A stretch of DNA of 64,000 bases. It comes from Roseococcus suduntuyensis (GTDB lineage Bacteria > Pseudomonadota > Alphaproteobacteria > Acetobacterales > Acetobacteraceae). Below, piece by piece: positions 8,240 to 16,840 of this stretch. The number at the start of each line of letters is the position of its first letter. Within the stretch, counting starts at the first letter, position 1. A program made the position numbers and the translations under genes. A model generated the notes under the pieces. That model ran no database searches. It saw nothing but the letters and a program-made list of their open reading frames with translations, and had not been told where the DNA came from. The DNA is taken from the NCBI RefSeq assembly GCF_014196305.1, contig NZ_JACIDJ010000006.1, positions 62,001-126,000 of the forward strand, read 5' to 3'.

Positions 8240-9670
8240 ATGGCCGAGAACAGGCCCCGCACACTCTTCGACAAGATCTGGGCGCACCACGTCGTCGAGA
8301 CGCTGCCCGATGGCACGGCACTTCTCTACATCGACCGCCACCTCGTCCATGAAGTGACCAGCCCCCAGGCCTTCGAGGGGTTGCGCGTGGCCGGCCGGCC
8401 GGTGCGCCGCCCGGATGCCACCATCGCCGTGGTGGACCACAACATCGCGACCGACAGCAGCCGCCGCACCGGCATCACCGACCCCGAGAGCCGGCTGCAG
8501 GTGGACACGCTGGAGAAGAACGTCGTCGAGTTCGGCGTGCCCTATATCCCGCTGCTCGATGCGCGGCAGGGCATCGTGCATGTCATCGGCCCGGAGCAGG
8601 GGCTTTCGCTGCCGGGCATGACCATCGTCTGCGGCGACAGCCACACCTCGACGCATGGCGCGATGGGCGCGCTGGCCTTCGGCATCGGCACCAGCGAGGT
8701 GGAGCATGTGCTGGCCACCCAGACGCTGCTGCAGAAGCCGGCCAAGAACATGCGCGTGACGGTGGATGGCAAGCTGCCCGTGGGCTGCACCGCCAAGGAC
8801 ATCGTGCTGGCCATCATCGGCAAGATCGGCACCGCCGGCGGCACGGGCCATGTCATCGAATTCGCGGGCGAGGCCATCCGCGCGCTCGACATGGCCGGGC
8901 GCATGACCGTCTGCAACATGTCCATCGAGGCGGGCGCCCGCGCCGGCATGGTCGCACCTGACCAGACCACCTTCGACTATGTGAAGGGCCGCCCCTACGC
9001 CCCCAAGGGCGAGGCCTTCGACCGCGCCGTCGCCTGGTGGTCCACCCTGCCGTCCGACCCGGACGCGGTGTTCGACAAGGAGGTGTTCCTGGACGCGGCC
9101 GAGATCGCGCCCATGGTCTCCTGGGGCACGAGCCCCGAGGATGTGGCGCCCATCACCGCCACCGTCCCCGACCCCGCCGAGGCGCCCAACGAGACGCGCC
9201 GCGCGCAGCTGGAACGCATGCTGCAATACATGGGCCTCACGCCCGGCCAGAAGCTGACGGAGCTGAAGGTGGACGTGGTCTTCATCGGCAGCTGCACCAA
9301 CAGCCGCATCGAGGACATCCGCGTCGCCGCCGCCATCGCCAAGGGCCGCAAGGTGGCGGACGGCGTGCGGGCCATGGTGGTGCCGGGCTCCGGCCTCATC
9401 AAGCAGCAGGCCGAGGCGGAGGGGCTGGACCGCATCCTGACCGAGGCGGGCTTCGAGTGGCGTGAGGCCGGGTGCTCGATGTGCCTCGGCATGAACCCCG
9501 ACAAGCTGACGCCGGGACAGCGCTGCGCCAGCACCTCCAACCGCAACTTCGAGGGGCGGCAGGGGCCGGGCGGGCGCACGCACCTCGTCTCGCCCGCCAT
9601 GGCCACCGCCGCCGCCCTGGCCGGCCACCTGGCCGATGTGCGCGACTACCAGCCGCAGGGGAGCCACTGA
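8240..9670 (+). CDS. leuC: 3-isopropylmalate dehydratase large subunit
   Basis: 476 aa. With LeuD it isomerises 2-isopropylmalate to 3-isopropylmalate in leucine synthesis. This aconitase-family subunit holds a [4Fe-4S] cluster: the ligand cysteines appear in [11 protein letters not shown] and in [10 protein letters not shown]. Substrate loops [14 protein letters not shown] and [15 protein letters not shown] are intact. The ATG at 8240 follows a GGGGGAAG site; an upstream in-frame start at 8207 lies inside the rplS terminator and is unlikely. leuD follows after 3 bp. Confidence 0.97.
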   Translation: MAENRPRTLFDKIWAHHVVETLPDGTALLYIDRHLVHEVTSPQAFEGLRVAGRPVRRPDATIAVVDHNIATDSSRRTGITDPESRLQVDTLEKNVVEFGVPYIPLLDARQGIVHVIGPEQGLSLPGMTIVCGDSHTSTHGAMGALAFGIGTSEVEHVLATQTLLQKPAKNMRVTVDGKLPVGCTAKDIVLAIIGKIGTAGGTGHVIEFAGEAIRALDMAGRMTVCNMSIEAGARAGMVAPDQTTFDYVKGRPYAPKGEAFDRAVAWWSTLPSDPDAVFDKEVFLDAAEIAPMVSWGTSPEDVAPITATVPDPAEAPNETRRAQLERMLQYMGLTPGQKLTELKVDVVFIGSCTNSRIEDIRVAAAIAKGRKVADGVRAMVVPGSGLIKQQAEAEGLDRILTEAGFEWREAGCSMCLGMNPDKLTPGQRCASTSNRNFEGRQGPGGRTHLVSPAMATAAALAGHLADVRDYQPQGSH

Positions 9671-9673
9671 TCC

Positions 9674-10285
9674 ATGAAGCCCTTCACGACGCTGACCGGG
9701 GTGGCGGCACCGCTGCCCAAGGCCAATGTGGACACGGACCAGATCATCCCCGCGCGCTTCCTCAAGACCATCGCGCGCACCGGTCTGGGCAAGAGCCTCT
9801 TCGCCAATTTCCGTTACGATGAGCAGGGGCAGGAAAACCCCGACTTCGTGCTGAACCAGGCGCCCTACCGGAACGCCGAGGTGCTGATCGCCTTCGAGAA
9901 TTTCGGCTGCGGTTCCTCGCGTGAGCACGCGCCCTGGGCGCTGCTGGATTTCGGCATCCGCTGCGTCATCGCGCCGGACTTCGCGGACATCTTCCACAAC
10001 AACAGCTTCAAGAACGGCATCCTGCCGGTGAAGCTGCCGCGCGAGATCTGCGCGGCGCTGATGGAGGACGCCAAGCTCGGCGGCAATGCGCGCATCACGG
10101 TGGACCTGGAGCGCCAGGTGGTGGTGCGCCCGAGCGGCGAGGAGATCCCCTTCGAGGTGGACCCCTTCCGCAAGCATTGCCTGCTGAACGGTTTGGACGA
10201 CATCGGCCAGACCATGCAGCACAAGCCCGCCATCGATGATTTCGAGGCCCGCCAGCGCGCCGCCCAGCCCTGGCTCTACGCCTGA
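9674..10285 (+). CDS. leuD: 3-isopropylmalate dehydratase small subunit
   Basis: 203 aa, the swivelling-domain partner of LeuC. It contains the family signature [29 protein letters not shown] at the N-terminus, and [15 protein letters not shown]. It is placed directly after leuC (three-base gap), so the two are surely co-translated. It is followed by a long hairpin and then leuB; leuA is not in the window. Confidence 0.97.
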   Translation: MKPFTTLTGVAAPLPKANVDTDQIIPARFLKTIARTGLGKSLFANFRYDEQGQENPDFVLNQAPYRNAEVLIAFENFGCGSSREHAPWALLDFGIRCVIAPDFADIFHNNSFKNGILPVKLPREICAALMEDAKLGGNARITVDLERQVVVRPSGEEIPFEVDPFRKHCLLNGLDDIGQTMQHKPAIDDFEARQRAAQPWLYA

Positions 10286-10312
10286 ACACGGAGTTCGCCT
10301 GTCGCGTCCCTC

Positions 10313-10356
10313 ACCGCCCGGCGTCAGGGTGGGTGTGGCGGCTGATGCCGGGCGGT
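10313..10356 (+). promoter_or_regulatory. 15-bp hairpin directly before the leuB ribosome-binding site
   Basis: Arms 10313-10327 and 10342-10356 pair over 15 bp with one G-U pair (10323/10346) and no mismatch, closing a 14-base G-rich loop. The outer ten base pairs are ACCGCCCGGC with GCCGGGCGGT. No T-run follows; instead the leuB Shine-Dalgarno GGAG begins at 10357. So this is not a standard terminator. It could limit leuB translation, stabilise mRNA ends or act as an attenuator. The fold is read from the sequence; the function is unknown. Confidence 0.8.
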
Positions 10357-10366
10357 GGAGAAAAAT

Positions 10367-11479
10367 ATGTCCGCGAACAAGAAGCTGCTCGTTCTGCCCG
10401 GTGACGGTATCGGCCCCGAGGTGATGCGCGAGGTGCGCCGCGTCATCGACTGGATGGAGCACCGCCGCGCCGCCCGCTTTAGCATTGATGAAGGCCTGGT
10501 GGGTGGTGCCGCCATCGACGCCACCGGCCAGCCCTGCCCGGATGCCACCCTCGAAGCCGCGCGCCAGGCCGATGCCGTGCTGTTCGGCAGCGTGGGCGGC
10601 CCGAAATGGGACAGCCTGCCCTTCGAGCAGCGGCCGGAACTCGGCATCCTGCGCCTGCGCAAGGAACTGGGCCTGTTCGCCAACCTCCGCCCCGCCGTGG
10701 TGCTGGACCCCTTGGTGGACGCATCCAGCCTCAAGCCCGATGTGGTGCGCGGCCTCGATATCATGATCGTGCGCGAGAGCACGGGCGGCATCTATTTCGG
10801 TGAGCCGCGCGGCATCCACAAGGACGCCGCCGGCAAGCGCGTGGGCATCGACACCGAGGTCTATTCCGAGGACGAGATCGCCCGCGTGGCGCGTGTGGCC
10901 TTCGACCTGGCCCGCCAGCGCCGCAACAAGGTGACCAGCACCGAGAAGGCCAACGTCATGCAGTCCGGCCGCCTCTGGCGCGCCGTGGTGAGCGAGGTCC
11001 ACAAGGCCGAATATGCCGATGTGGAGCTGGAGCACATGTACGCCGACAACGCGGCCATGCAGCTGTGTTCGCGGCCCAAGCAGTTCGACGTGATCCTGGG
11101 CTCGAACCTGTTCGGCGATGTGCTGTCCGACCTCGCGGCGGCGCTGACGGGTTCGCTCGGCATGCTGCCCTCGGCGACGCTGGGGGCGGTGCAGCCCTCG
11201 GGCAAGCGGCATGCGCTGTACGAGCCCATCCATGGCTCGGCGCCGGACATCGCGGGGAAGGGGGTCGCGAATCCTTCGGCCCAGATCCTTTCCTTCGCCA
11301 TGCTGCTGCGGATCTCCTTCGGCATGGAGGAGGATGCGAAGCTGATCGAGACGGCGGTGGAGAAGGTGCTGGGCGGCGGCCTTCGCACGGCCGACATCAT
11401 GCAGCCCGGCATGGCCCGGGTCAGCACCAGCGTGATGGGCGAGAGCGTGGTGCGGGAGCTGGAGAAGCTCGCCAACTGA
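10367..11479 (+). CDS. leuB: 3-isopropylmalate dehydrogenase
   Basis: 370 aa. It oxidatively decarboxylates 3-isopropylmalate with NAD+ to 2-oxoisocaproate. Family motifs: [14 protein letters not shown] at the N-terminus, [22 protein letters not shown] with the catalytic Lys, the metal-binding segment [20 protein letters not shown], and [14 protein letters not shown]. The ATG at 10367 is six bases after GGAG (10357-10360); a GTG at 10355 would fall in the hairpin. It is separated from leuD by 81 bp. Confidence 0.97.
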   Translation: MSANKKLLVLPGDGIGPEVMREVRRVIDWMEHRRAARFSIDEGLVGGAAIDATGQPCPDATLEAARQADAVLFGSVGGPKWDSLPFEQRPELGILRLRKELGLFANLRPAVVLDPLVDASSLKPDVVRGLDIMIVRESTGGIYFGEPRGIHKDAAGKRVGIDTEVYSEDEIARVARVAFDLARQRRNKVTSTEKANVMQSGRLWRAVVSEVHKAEYADVELEHMYADNAAMQLCSRPKQFDVILGSNLFGDVLSDLAAALTGSLGMLPSATLGAVQPSGKRHALYEPIHGSAPDIAGKGVANPSAQILSFAMLLRISFGMEEDAKLIETAVEKVLGGGLRTADIMQPGMARVSTSVMGESVVRELEKLAN

Positions 11480-11491
11480 GGCGGCGCGAAA

Positions 11492-11526
11492 CCCGGGCCT
11501 GATGCGCAGAAAGCGCAGGGCCCGGG
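11492..11526 (+). terminator. terminator-like hairpin after leuB (no T-run)
   Basis: Outer 8-bp arms CCCGGGCC (11492-11499) and GGCCCGGG (11519-11526) enclose an inner 5-bp stem TGCGC/GCGCA with an AGAAA loop. It begins 12 bases after the leuB stop and lies before tRNA-Arg. The downstream bases are not T-rich, so it may be a Rho-dependent or mRNA-end-stabilising structure and not a classic terminator. Confidence 0.5.
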
Positions 11527-11528
11527 GC

Positions 11529-11557
11529 TTGCGCTTCCGTACGAGGGACGGTAACTC
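11529..11557 (+). promoter_or_regulatory. possible promoter of tRNA-Arg
   Basis: TTGCGC (11529-11534) and TAACTC (11552-11557) are 17 bp apart, and the tRNA begins 15 bases later. The match to the -10 consensus is poor, so this is a tentative call based mainly on position. Confidence 0.3.
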
Positions 11558-11571
11558 CCCCGTCACGGCCA

Positions 11572-11647
11572 GCGCCCGTAGCTCAATGGATAGAGCATCA
11601 GACTACGGATCTGAGGGTTGGGAGTTCGAATCTTCCCGGGCGCGCCA
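11572..11647 (+). tRNA. tRNA-Arg (anticodon ACG)
   Basis: 76 nt cloverleaf. Acceptor GCGCCCG pairs with CGGGCGC (11637-11643); anticodon stem TCAGA/TCTGA closes the loop CTACGGA, giving anticodon ACG; the T arm is GGGAG-TTCGAAT-CTTCC. The discriminator base is G and CCA is encoded (11645-11647). It reads CGU/CGC/CGA after A34 deamination to inosine. Confidence 0.97.
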
Positions 11648-11766
11648 TTTCACACCGCTTCAAAGCATCGTTCGCACGTGCCGGTCGCGGTGTTGCAGCC
11701 ATCCCTGACAATCATCAACGTTCCCTTCAGCGCCCCCTTTAGGCGGCGCATTGCTTTTTGCCTGAT

Positions 11767-11789
11767 CATGTAATATCTCATATTACATG
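11767..11789. promoter_or_regulatory. perfect palindromic operator over the Rrf2 start codon
   Basis: Ten-base arms CATGTAATAT and ATATTACATG flank a CTC centre. The last three bases of the right arm are the ATG start codon of the Rrf2-family gene. The AT-rich site stands out in very GC-rich surroundings. It also contains TAATAT (11771-11776), usable as a -10 box that would start transcription within a few bases of the ATG. Most likely an autoregulatory binding site; binding is inferred. Confidence 0.8.
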
Positions 11790-12251
11790 AGGCGCGATAG
11801 TCGACTTTCCGGCATGCTGCACGTCCTGCTGCACATGGCCGAACAGGAAGGCCCAACGACATCGGAGGTGCTGGCGAAGGCCATGCAGACCAATCCGGTG
11901 GTGATTCGCCGGATCATGTCGGGCCTGCGTGAGCGCGGCTATGTCCGGTCGGAGAAGGGGCACGGCGGTGGCTGGACCCTCGCTTGCGATCTCTCGCGAC
12001 TGACCTTGCGCGATGTCCATGAAGCCTTGGGGGAGCCTGCGCTCCTGGCCATCGGGAATCGGACGGAAGCGCCCAGCTGCCTGGTGGAACAGGCGGTCAA
12101 CGCCGCCTTGGGGCGCGCTTTCGAGGACGCCGAGGCGATGCTGCTGGAGCGGTTCGCATCGGTCACGCTGGCCCAGCTCCGCGCCGACCTCCGTGCCCGC
12201 CTGGCGACGCATCGGCACCCCTGCGATCTGGAGACGGTTCATGGCGCATGA
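11787..12251 (+). CDS. Rrf2-family transcriptional regulator
   Basis: 154 aa. The N-terminal winged helix (residues about 5-65) has the Rrf2 pattern: [20 protein letters not shown] as helix-turn-helix and the wing [10 protein letters not shown]. The three cysteines are at 67, 98 and 146, not in the close triple spacing that binds [2Fe-2S] in IscR/NsrR, so it probably belongs to the cluster-free subgroup that senses thiol or other signals. No Shine-Dalgarno precedes the ATG; the start codon is part of a 23-bp palindrome, suggesting a leaderless or very short-leader, self-repressed mRNA. It overlaps the methyltransferase gene by 11 bp, so the regulator most likely controls that gene too. Confidence 0.9.
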   Translation: MRRDSRLSGMLHVLLHMAEQEGPTTSEVLAKAMQTNPVVIRRIMSGLRERGYVRSEKGHGGGWTLACDLSRLTLRDVHEALGEPALLAIGNRTEAPSCLVEQAVNAALGRAFEDAEAMLLERFASVTLAQLRADLRARLATHRHPCDLETVHGA

Positions 12252-12945
12252 CGACATCACGATGCAGGCGCTGCTGGCGCCCTTCAACGCGCCTGAGCAC
12301 GCAAGGCTATATGGCGAAGGAGTGTCGCGTTTCGTCCCTGGCATCGCCGACCTCCACCGCATGATGGCGATCCTGGTCGCGGAGCGGGCCCCCGAGAATG
12401 CGCGCATCCTGGTGCTCGGCGCGGGCGGTGGTCTCGAACTGCGGGCCATGGCGCAGGCGCACCCCCGCTGGACATTCGTGGGCGTGGATCCGGCGGGCGC
12501 CATGCTGGACGAGGCCCGGCGTGTGCTCGGTCCGGATGCGCCACGTGTCGCCCTCTGCGAAGGCTATATCGACGATGCGCCCGAGGGCCCGTTTGACGCG
12601 GCCACATGTCTTTTGACACTGCACTTCCTGGAAACCGGAGAACGCACGCGAACGCTCCGCGAGCTTCGCCGGCGTCTCACGCCCGGTGCGCCCCTCGTGG
12701 TGGCGCATTCCAGCTTTCCGCAGGACGGAGACGCGCGGGGCCTCTGGCTGTCCCGATATGCCGCTTTTGCCCTCGCATCAGGTGCCGATCCCAAGCAGGT
12801 CGAAAACGCGAGCAAATCGATCGACGCGCATCTGCCGATGCTGAGCCCCGAGCAGGACGAGGCCATTCTGCGCGACGCCGGCTTCTCGGACATCGCCCTC
12901 TTCTATGCGGCGTTCACCTGGCGTGGCTGGGTTTCCTACGCCTGA
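12241..12945 (+). CDS. class I SAM-dependent methyltransferase
   Basis: 234 aa. The glycine-rich SAM loop [15 protein letters not shown] is at about residues 56-70, followed by the acidic end of strand 2 in [14 protein letters not shown], and [14 protein letters not shown] as motif IV. The substrate is not evident. The ATG at 12241 lies inside the end of the Rrf2 gene (11-bp overlap), so the two form a bicistronic unit. Rrf2-methyltransferase pairs suggest modification or detoxification of a small molecule sensed by the regulator; this is inference. Confidence 0.88.
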   Translation: MAHDDITMQALLAPFNAPEHARLYGEGVSRFVPGIADLHRMMAILVAERAPENARILVLGAGGGLELRAMAQAHPRWTFVGVDPAGAMLDEARRVLGPDAPRVALCEGYIDDAPEGPFDAATCLLTLHFLETGERTRTLRELRRRLTPGAPLVVAHSSFPQDGDARGLWLSRYAAFALASGADPKQVENASKSIDAHLPMLSPEQDEAILRDAGFSDIALFYAAFTWRGWVSYA

Positions 12946-13078
12946 GCGGTGAGGGCCTCCGACCTATCCCCGGGCGATGGGCCACGCGCCTGACCGCATC
13001 CCGTTGCATGGACAGGGCAGGGGGGCGGTGACAGAGTGCCGGAATGCAGCAATGCCGCCCCTTGCCCGAGGACGCCGC

Positions 13079-14530
13079 ATGAACCAGACCACCCGCTTGG
13101 CCAGTGGGGCGCTGGAGGCGCGGGTCCGCCGGGACCTCGAATTCCTGAACCTGCCGCCCCGCAACTGGGTGCCGCCGCGCGCCCGCCAGGGCGAGGCCGT
13201 GCTGGATGTGGTGGTGGTGGGTGCGGGCATGAACGGCATCGCGGCCGCGGGCGCCCTGATCCATCGCGGCATTTCCAACATCGCGGTGCTGGAGGCGCGG
13301 GAGCCGGGGCGCGAGGGCCCCTGGATGACGACGGCGCGCATGGATACGCTGCGCTCGCCCAAGACGCTGCCGGGGCCGTGCCTCGGCATCCCCTCGCTCA
13401 CCTTCCGCGCCTGGCATGAGGACCGTTTCGGGCCGGAGGCCTGGGAGGCTCTGTACAAGATCCCCAACGCCATGTGGCAGGACTACCTCTCCTGGCTGCA
13501 GCGCGTGCTGGAATTGCCGGTCCGCCACGGCGTGCGCGTGACGGATGTCGCCCCCGAGGAAGGCCTGCTGCGCGTAACGGCGGAGACGCCGCAGGGGCCG
13601 CGGACGCTGCTGGCGCGGCATGTGGTGCTGGCCACCGGCCGCGCTGGGGCGGGGGGGCTGGTCTGGCCCGCCTTCGTGCCGCAGGAGCTGGTGCCGGACC
13701 TCGCCATCCAGGCCTGCGAGCCGCTGGATTTCGCGCCCCTTATGGGCAAGTCCCTGGCCGTGATCGGCGCCGGCGCCTCGGCCTGGGACAATGCGGCGAC
13801 GGCGCTGGAACGCGGCGCGGCCTCGGCCACGCTCTATGTGCGCGCCAAGTCGCTGCCGCAGATCAACAAGGGCCGCGGCAGCACCGGTCCGCACTACTTC
13901 CACGGCTGGGACGCGCTGACGCCCGAGCAGCGCTGGGAGCTGATGGGCTACATGCTCGACGTGCGCTCGCCCCCGCCGCATGAGACGGTGCACCGCGCGC
14001 TGCGCCTGAAGGGCTTTTCCATCGTCTTCGGCGCGCCAACCCTGGGCGCGCGGCGCGAGGGCGCGCAGGTGGTGCTGTCGTTGGGCGGCGAGACCCCGCG
14101 CGAGGTGGCGCATGACTACCTGGTGGTCGCCACCGGCTATCGCGTGGACCTGGACCATGTGCCGGAACTGGCCCGCTTCGCGCCGCATGCCCGACGCTTC
14201 GGCGACGTGATCCCGGATGCCGCCACGCGGCCCGACCTCGCGGCCTTCCCCTTCCTGGGCACGGGCTTCGAACTGCTGCCGCGCGGCGCCGGCGCGCCGT
14301 CCGAACTGGGCCGCATCCACCTCATGAACCATGGCGCCATCGCCTCGCTGGGCGCCATCTCCAGCGACATCCCGGGCGTCATGGTGGCGGGTGATCGCGT
14401 GGCCCAATCTATCCTGCGCGCGCTGATGCGCGCGGAATGGCCCGCGATCCGCGAGGCGCTTCAGGCATTTGACGAACCCGAGCTGGAGAGCACACCCTTC
14501 TATGTGCCGCGAGGAATGGAACCGAAGTGA
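13079..14530 (+). CDS. flavin-dependent monooxygenase-like FAD/NAD(P) oxidoreductase
   Basis: 483 aa. A first dinucleotide fold VVVGAGMNGIAAAG (residues 45-58) should bind FAD and a second, AVIGAGASAWDNAA near 229-243, NADPH; a late ATGYRVDLDHVPEL matches the ATG motif of flavin monooxygenases. It resembles the CzcO/FMO group rather than amine oxidases. I chose ATG 13079 (CCGAGGA upstream); an in-frame start at 12977 would only add a low-complexity leader. Its stop overlaps the next start (TGATG), opening a tight four-gene operon. The substrate is unknown. Confidence 0.85.
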   Translation: MNQTTRLASGALEARVRRDLEFLNLPPRNWVPPRARQGEAVLDVVVVGAGMNGIAAAGALIHRGISNIAVLEAREPGREGPWMTTARMDTLRSPKTLPGPCLGIPSLTFRAWHEDRFGPEAWEALYKIPNAMWQDYLSWLQRVLELPVRHGVRVTDVAPEEGLLRVTAETPQGPRTLLARHVVLATGRAGAGGLVWPAFVPQELVPDLAIQACEPLDFAPLMGKSLAVIGAGASAWDNAATALERGAASATLYVRAKSLPQINKGRGSTGPHYFHGWDALTPEQRWELMGYMLDVRSPPPHETVHRALRLKGFSIVFGAPTLGARREGAQVVLSLGGETPREVAHDYLVVATGYRVDLDHVPELARFAPHARRFGDVIPDAATRPDLAAFPFLGTGFELLPRGAGAPSELGRIHLMNHGAIASLGAISSDIPGVMVAGDRVAQSILRALMRAEWPAIREALQAFDEPELESTPFYVPRGMEPK

Positions 14531-14955
14531 TGCGTGACCTGCTGGACGAACTCGCCGGCATCCAGCCCGGCAGCCGCCTCGATGGGCTGCGCGCGCTGCG
14601 CCCCGATGTGCGTGCCGCCGTGGCGGGCAGCGAGGCCGCGATCTTCGAAGGTGAAAGCGGCCTGACCACGGAAGAGCGCCACGCCGTCGCCCAGGCCGTG
14701 GCCGAGTGGAATGACGAACCCGCCCTGGCCGCGCACCACGCCGCCCGTGCCGCGGCCTCGCCCCGCCTGCCCGCCCTCCTGGCCCATGCCGAGATGCTGA
14801 CGAAGCGTCCCGACCAGGCCACGCCCGCCGCGGTCCAGGCGCTGGCCGAAGCGGGCCTTGCGCCGCGTGACGTGGTGATGCTGTCGCAGCTTGTGGCGCA
14901 TATGAACTTCATGGCCCGGATGCTGGCCACCTTCCGCCTGCTGGAGCGCGCCTGA
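14530..14955 (+). CDS. CMD-domain protein (carboxymuconolactone decarboxylase-like), small
   Basis: 141 aa, all-helical. It resembles the short CMD-domain family named after Agrobacterium vitis Avi_7170, which travels with a peroxidase-like partner, as here. It has no CxxC pair, so it cannot carry the AhpD thiol chemistry itself, and may be a structural partner of the next protein. ATG 14530 shares a base with the monooxygenase stop, and its own stop touches the next gene start (TGATG). The family name is from memory and should be confirmed with a profile search. Confidence 0.72.
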   Translation: MRDLLDELAGIQPGSRLDGLRALRPDVRAAVAGSEAAIFEGESGLTTEERHAVAQAVAEWNDEPALAAHHAARAAASPRLPALLAHAEMLTKRPDQATPAAVQALAEAGLAPRDVVMLSQLVAHMNFMARMLATFRLLERA

Positions 14956-15548
14956 TGCCGTCCACCCATGATTTCGGCTTCCCCATGCAAAGCCTGGACT
15001 GGGCGTCCTGGGTGCCCGTCCTCGATCTCGACCGCGCCACGCCGAACGAGATCAAGGTGCTGGAGGAAAGCCACCCCAAGGCCAAGGAAAACCCCTACTA
15101 CCTGCTGCTGGTGCAGGAGGCCGAGGTGCTGCGCCAGCGCTCCAAGCTGTTCAACACCATCATGTATGGCCCGCGCGGCGCCTCGCGCGCCGAGCGCGAG
15201 CTGGCCGCGACCGCCGAATCGCGCCTGAACGGCTGCCCCTACTGCGCCTCGGTCCATGCGCTGCGCTACGTGCAGATGAAGGGCGACCCCGACCTCATGG
15301 CGCGGCTGATGGAGCAGGGCGTGGACACGCCCATGGAGCCCCGCCCCCGAGCCATCGTGGACTTCGCGGTGAAGCTGGCCGCCACGCCCTCCGCCGCCAC
15401 CGAGGCCGACATCGCCCGCCTGCGCGAACAGGGACTGGAGGATGCGCAGATCCTGGACATCGCCATGTCGGTCGCGATGTTCGCCAATGCCAACCGCCTG
15501 ATGCAGACGCTGGGCGAGGCCGTGATGCCGCAGGACGCCGCGCCATGA
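14955..15548 (+). CDS. alkylhydroperoxidase AhpD-like / CMD-family protein
   Basis: 197 aa. The core carries the AhpD motif E-x11-C-x2-C-x3-H as ELAATAESRLNGCPYCASVH (about residues 77-96), the redox thiol pair and proton relay of alkylhydroperoxidases. It resembles the peroxidase-related family named after Avi_7169, the usual partner of the preceding gene. It starts at the last base of the CMD gene and overlaps the aminotransferase by four bases (ATGA). Cytoplasmic; it could remove peroxides formed by the flavin monooxygenase or have a carbon-bond-cleaving role. Confidence 0.85.
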   Translation: MPSTHDFGFPMQSLDWASWVPVLDLDRATPNEIKVLEESHPKAKENPYYLLLVQEAEVLRQRSKLFNTIMYGPRGASRAERELAATAESRLNGCPYCASVHALRYVQMKGDPDLMARLMEQGVDTPMEPRPRAIVDFAVKLAATPSAATEADIARLREQGLEDAQILDIAMSVAMFANANRLMQTLGEAVMPQDAAP

Positions 15549-16798
15549 ACGAACTGGTCCAGCTGGCCCACCGCGTCCTGCCCGGCGGGCATTTCGGCAA
15601 CATGGCCTCCGACATCGCTCTGGTGCGGGGCGAGGGCGGGCATGTCTGGGACAGCGAGGGCCGCGAATACATCGACTACCTGCTGGGCTCGGGCCCCATG
15701 TTCATCGGCCATGCCCACCCCGAGGTGACGGCGGCGGTGCTGGCGCAGATCCCCCTCGGCACCACCTTCTTCGCGAACAACCCGGCCGGCATCGAACTCG
15801 CCGCCGCGATCGTGGACGCGATGCCCTGCGCCGAGCAGCTGCGCTTCCTGGCCTCCGGCACCGAGGCCGACATGTACGCCATGCGCGTGGTCCGCGCCTT
15901 CCGCCGCCGCGAGAAGATCCTGAAGTTCGAGGGCGGCTACCACGGCATGAGCGACCACGCGCTGATGTCGCTGGCACCCCGGCGCCCCGGCAACTTCCCC
16001 CACCCCATCCCCGACAGCGCCGGCATCCCGGCCCGTGTCCAGGATGAGGTGCTGGTCGCCCCCTTCAACGACGCGGACGCCGCCGTGGCGCTGATCGAGG
16101 CGCATCACGACGAGTTGGCGGGCGTGATCCTGGAGCCCTTCCAGCGCCTGATCCCGCCTGTGCCAGGTTTCCTGCAGGCCATCCGCGACGTGACCGCCCG
16201 CCTCGGCATCCCGCTGATTTTCGACGAGGTCGTCTGCGGCTTCCGCTTCGGCTACAGCGGCGCGCAGGGCCACTACGGCGTGACGCCCGATCTCTGCACG
16301 CTGGGCAAGATCATCGGCGGGGGCTTCCCGCTGGCGGCCCTCTGCGGCCGCGCCGACATCATGGCGCATTTCGACCGCGCGAAGGTGGGCGAGGAAGGGT
16401 TCCTGATGCAGGTGGGCACCCTCTCCGGCAACCCGGTGGCCGCGGTGGCGGGGCTTGCCACCCTGGCCGTGCTGCGCCGCCCCGGTGCCTATGACGATGT
16501 CTTCGCGCGCGGGCGCCGCATGATGGCGGGCCTCACCGAGGCACTGCGCCGCCACGGCGTGACGGGCCAGGTGGTGGGCGAGCCCGTGCTTTTCGACGTG
16601 GTCTACGCCGCGGGCGAAATCCGCAACCACCGCGACACGCTGCGCGCCGATGGCGCCGTGCAGGCCGCGGTGAACCGCCATCTGCGCGCGGGCGGCATCA
16701 TGAAGGGCGACAGCAAGTACTATCTCTCCACCGCGCATACTGATGCCGATGTGGACCGCACCCTGTCGCTCTTCGACGAGGCGCTGGGGGCGCTGTGA
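15545..16798 (+). CDS. class III pyridoxal-phosphate aminotransferase / aminomutase-like
   Basis: 417 aa. It is a fold-type I PLP enzyme close to glutamate-1-semialdehyde aminomutases and omega-transaminases: FLASGTEADMYAMRVVRA, IFDEVVCGFRFGY with the PLP-contacting Asp, and LCTLGKIIGGGFPLAAL with the Schiff-base Lys near residue 256. It lacks clear features that would prove hemL function, and its place behind a monooxygenase and two CMD proteins argues for a catabolic or specialised-metabolite role. The ATG overlaps the preceding stop. Confidence 0.88.
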   Translation: MNELVQLAHRVLPGGHFGNMASDIALVRGEGGHVWDSEGREYIDYLLGSGPMFIGHAHPEVTAAVLAQIPLGTTFFANNPAGIELAAAIVDAMPCAEQLRFLASGTEADMYAMRVVRAFRRREKILKFEGGYHGMSDHALMSLAPRRPGNFPHPIPDSAGIPARVQDEVLVAPFNDADAAVALIEAHHDELAGVILEPFQRLIPPVPGFLQAIRDVTARLGIPLIFDEVVCGFRFGYSGAQGHYGVTPDLCTLGKIIGGGFPLAALCGRADIMAHFDRAKVGEEGFLMQVGTLSGNPVAAVAGLATLAVLRRPGAYDDVFARGRRMMAGLTEALRRHGVTGQVVGEPVLFDVVYAAGEIRNHRDTLRADGAVQAAVNRHLRAGGIMKGDSKYYLSTAHTDADVDRTLSLFDEALGAL

Positions 16799-16840
16799 CG
16801 CGCGCTTGACCAGGCCCGCCGCGCCAGGGATACGGGTTGC

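Noticed and set aside
8072-11566. A 1,164-codon open frame on the minus strand across rplS-leuC-leuD-leuB
   Set aside because: It is antisense to four certain genes, His/Gly/Ala/Arg-rich, and has no recognisable domain. Long antisense frames are expected at this GC content.
11787-12251. IscR/NsrR-type iron-sulphur regulator
   Set aside because: The three cysteines are at 67, 98 and 146, not in the close C-terminal triplet that binds the cluster in those proteins.
15545-16798. hemL, glutamate-1-semialdehyde aminomutase for haem synthesis
   Set aside because: Only superfamily-level similarity is visible, and the operon context is not tetrapyrrole synthesis. Kept as a class III PLP enzyme.
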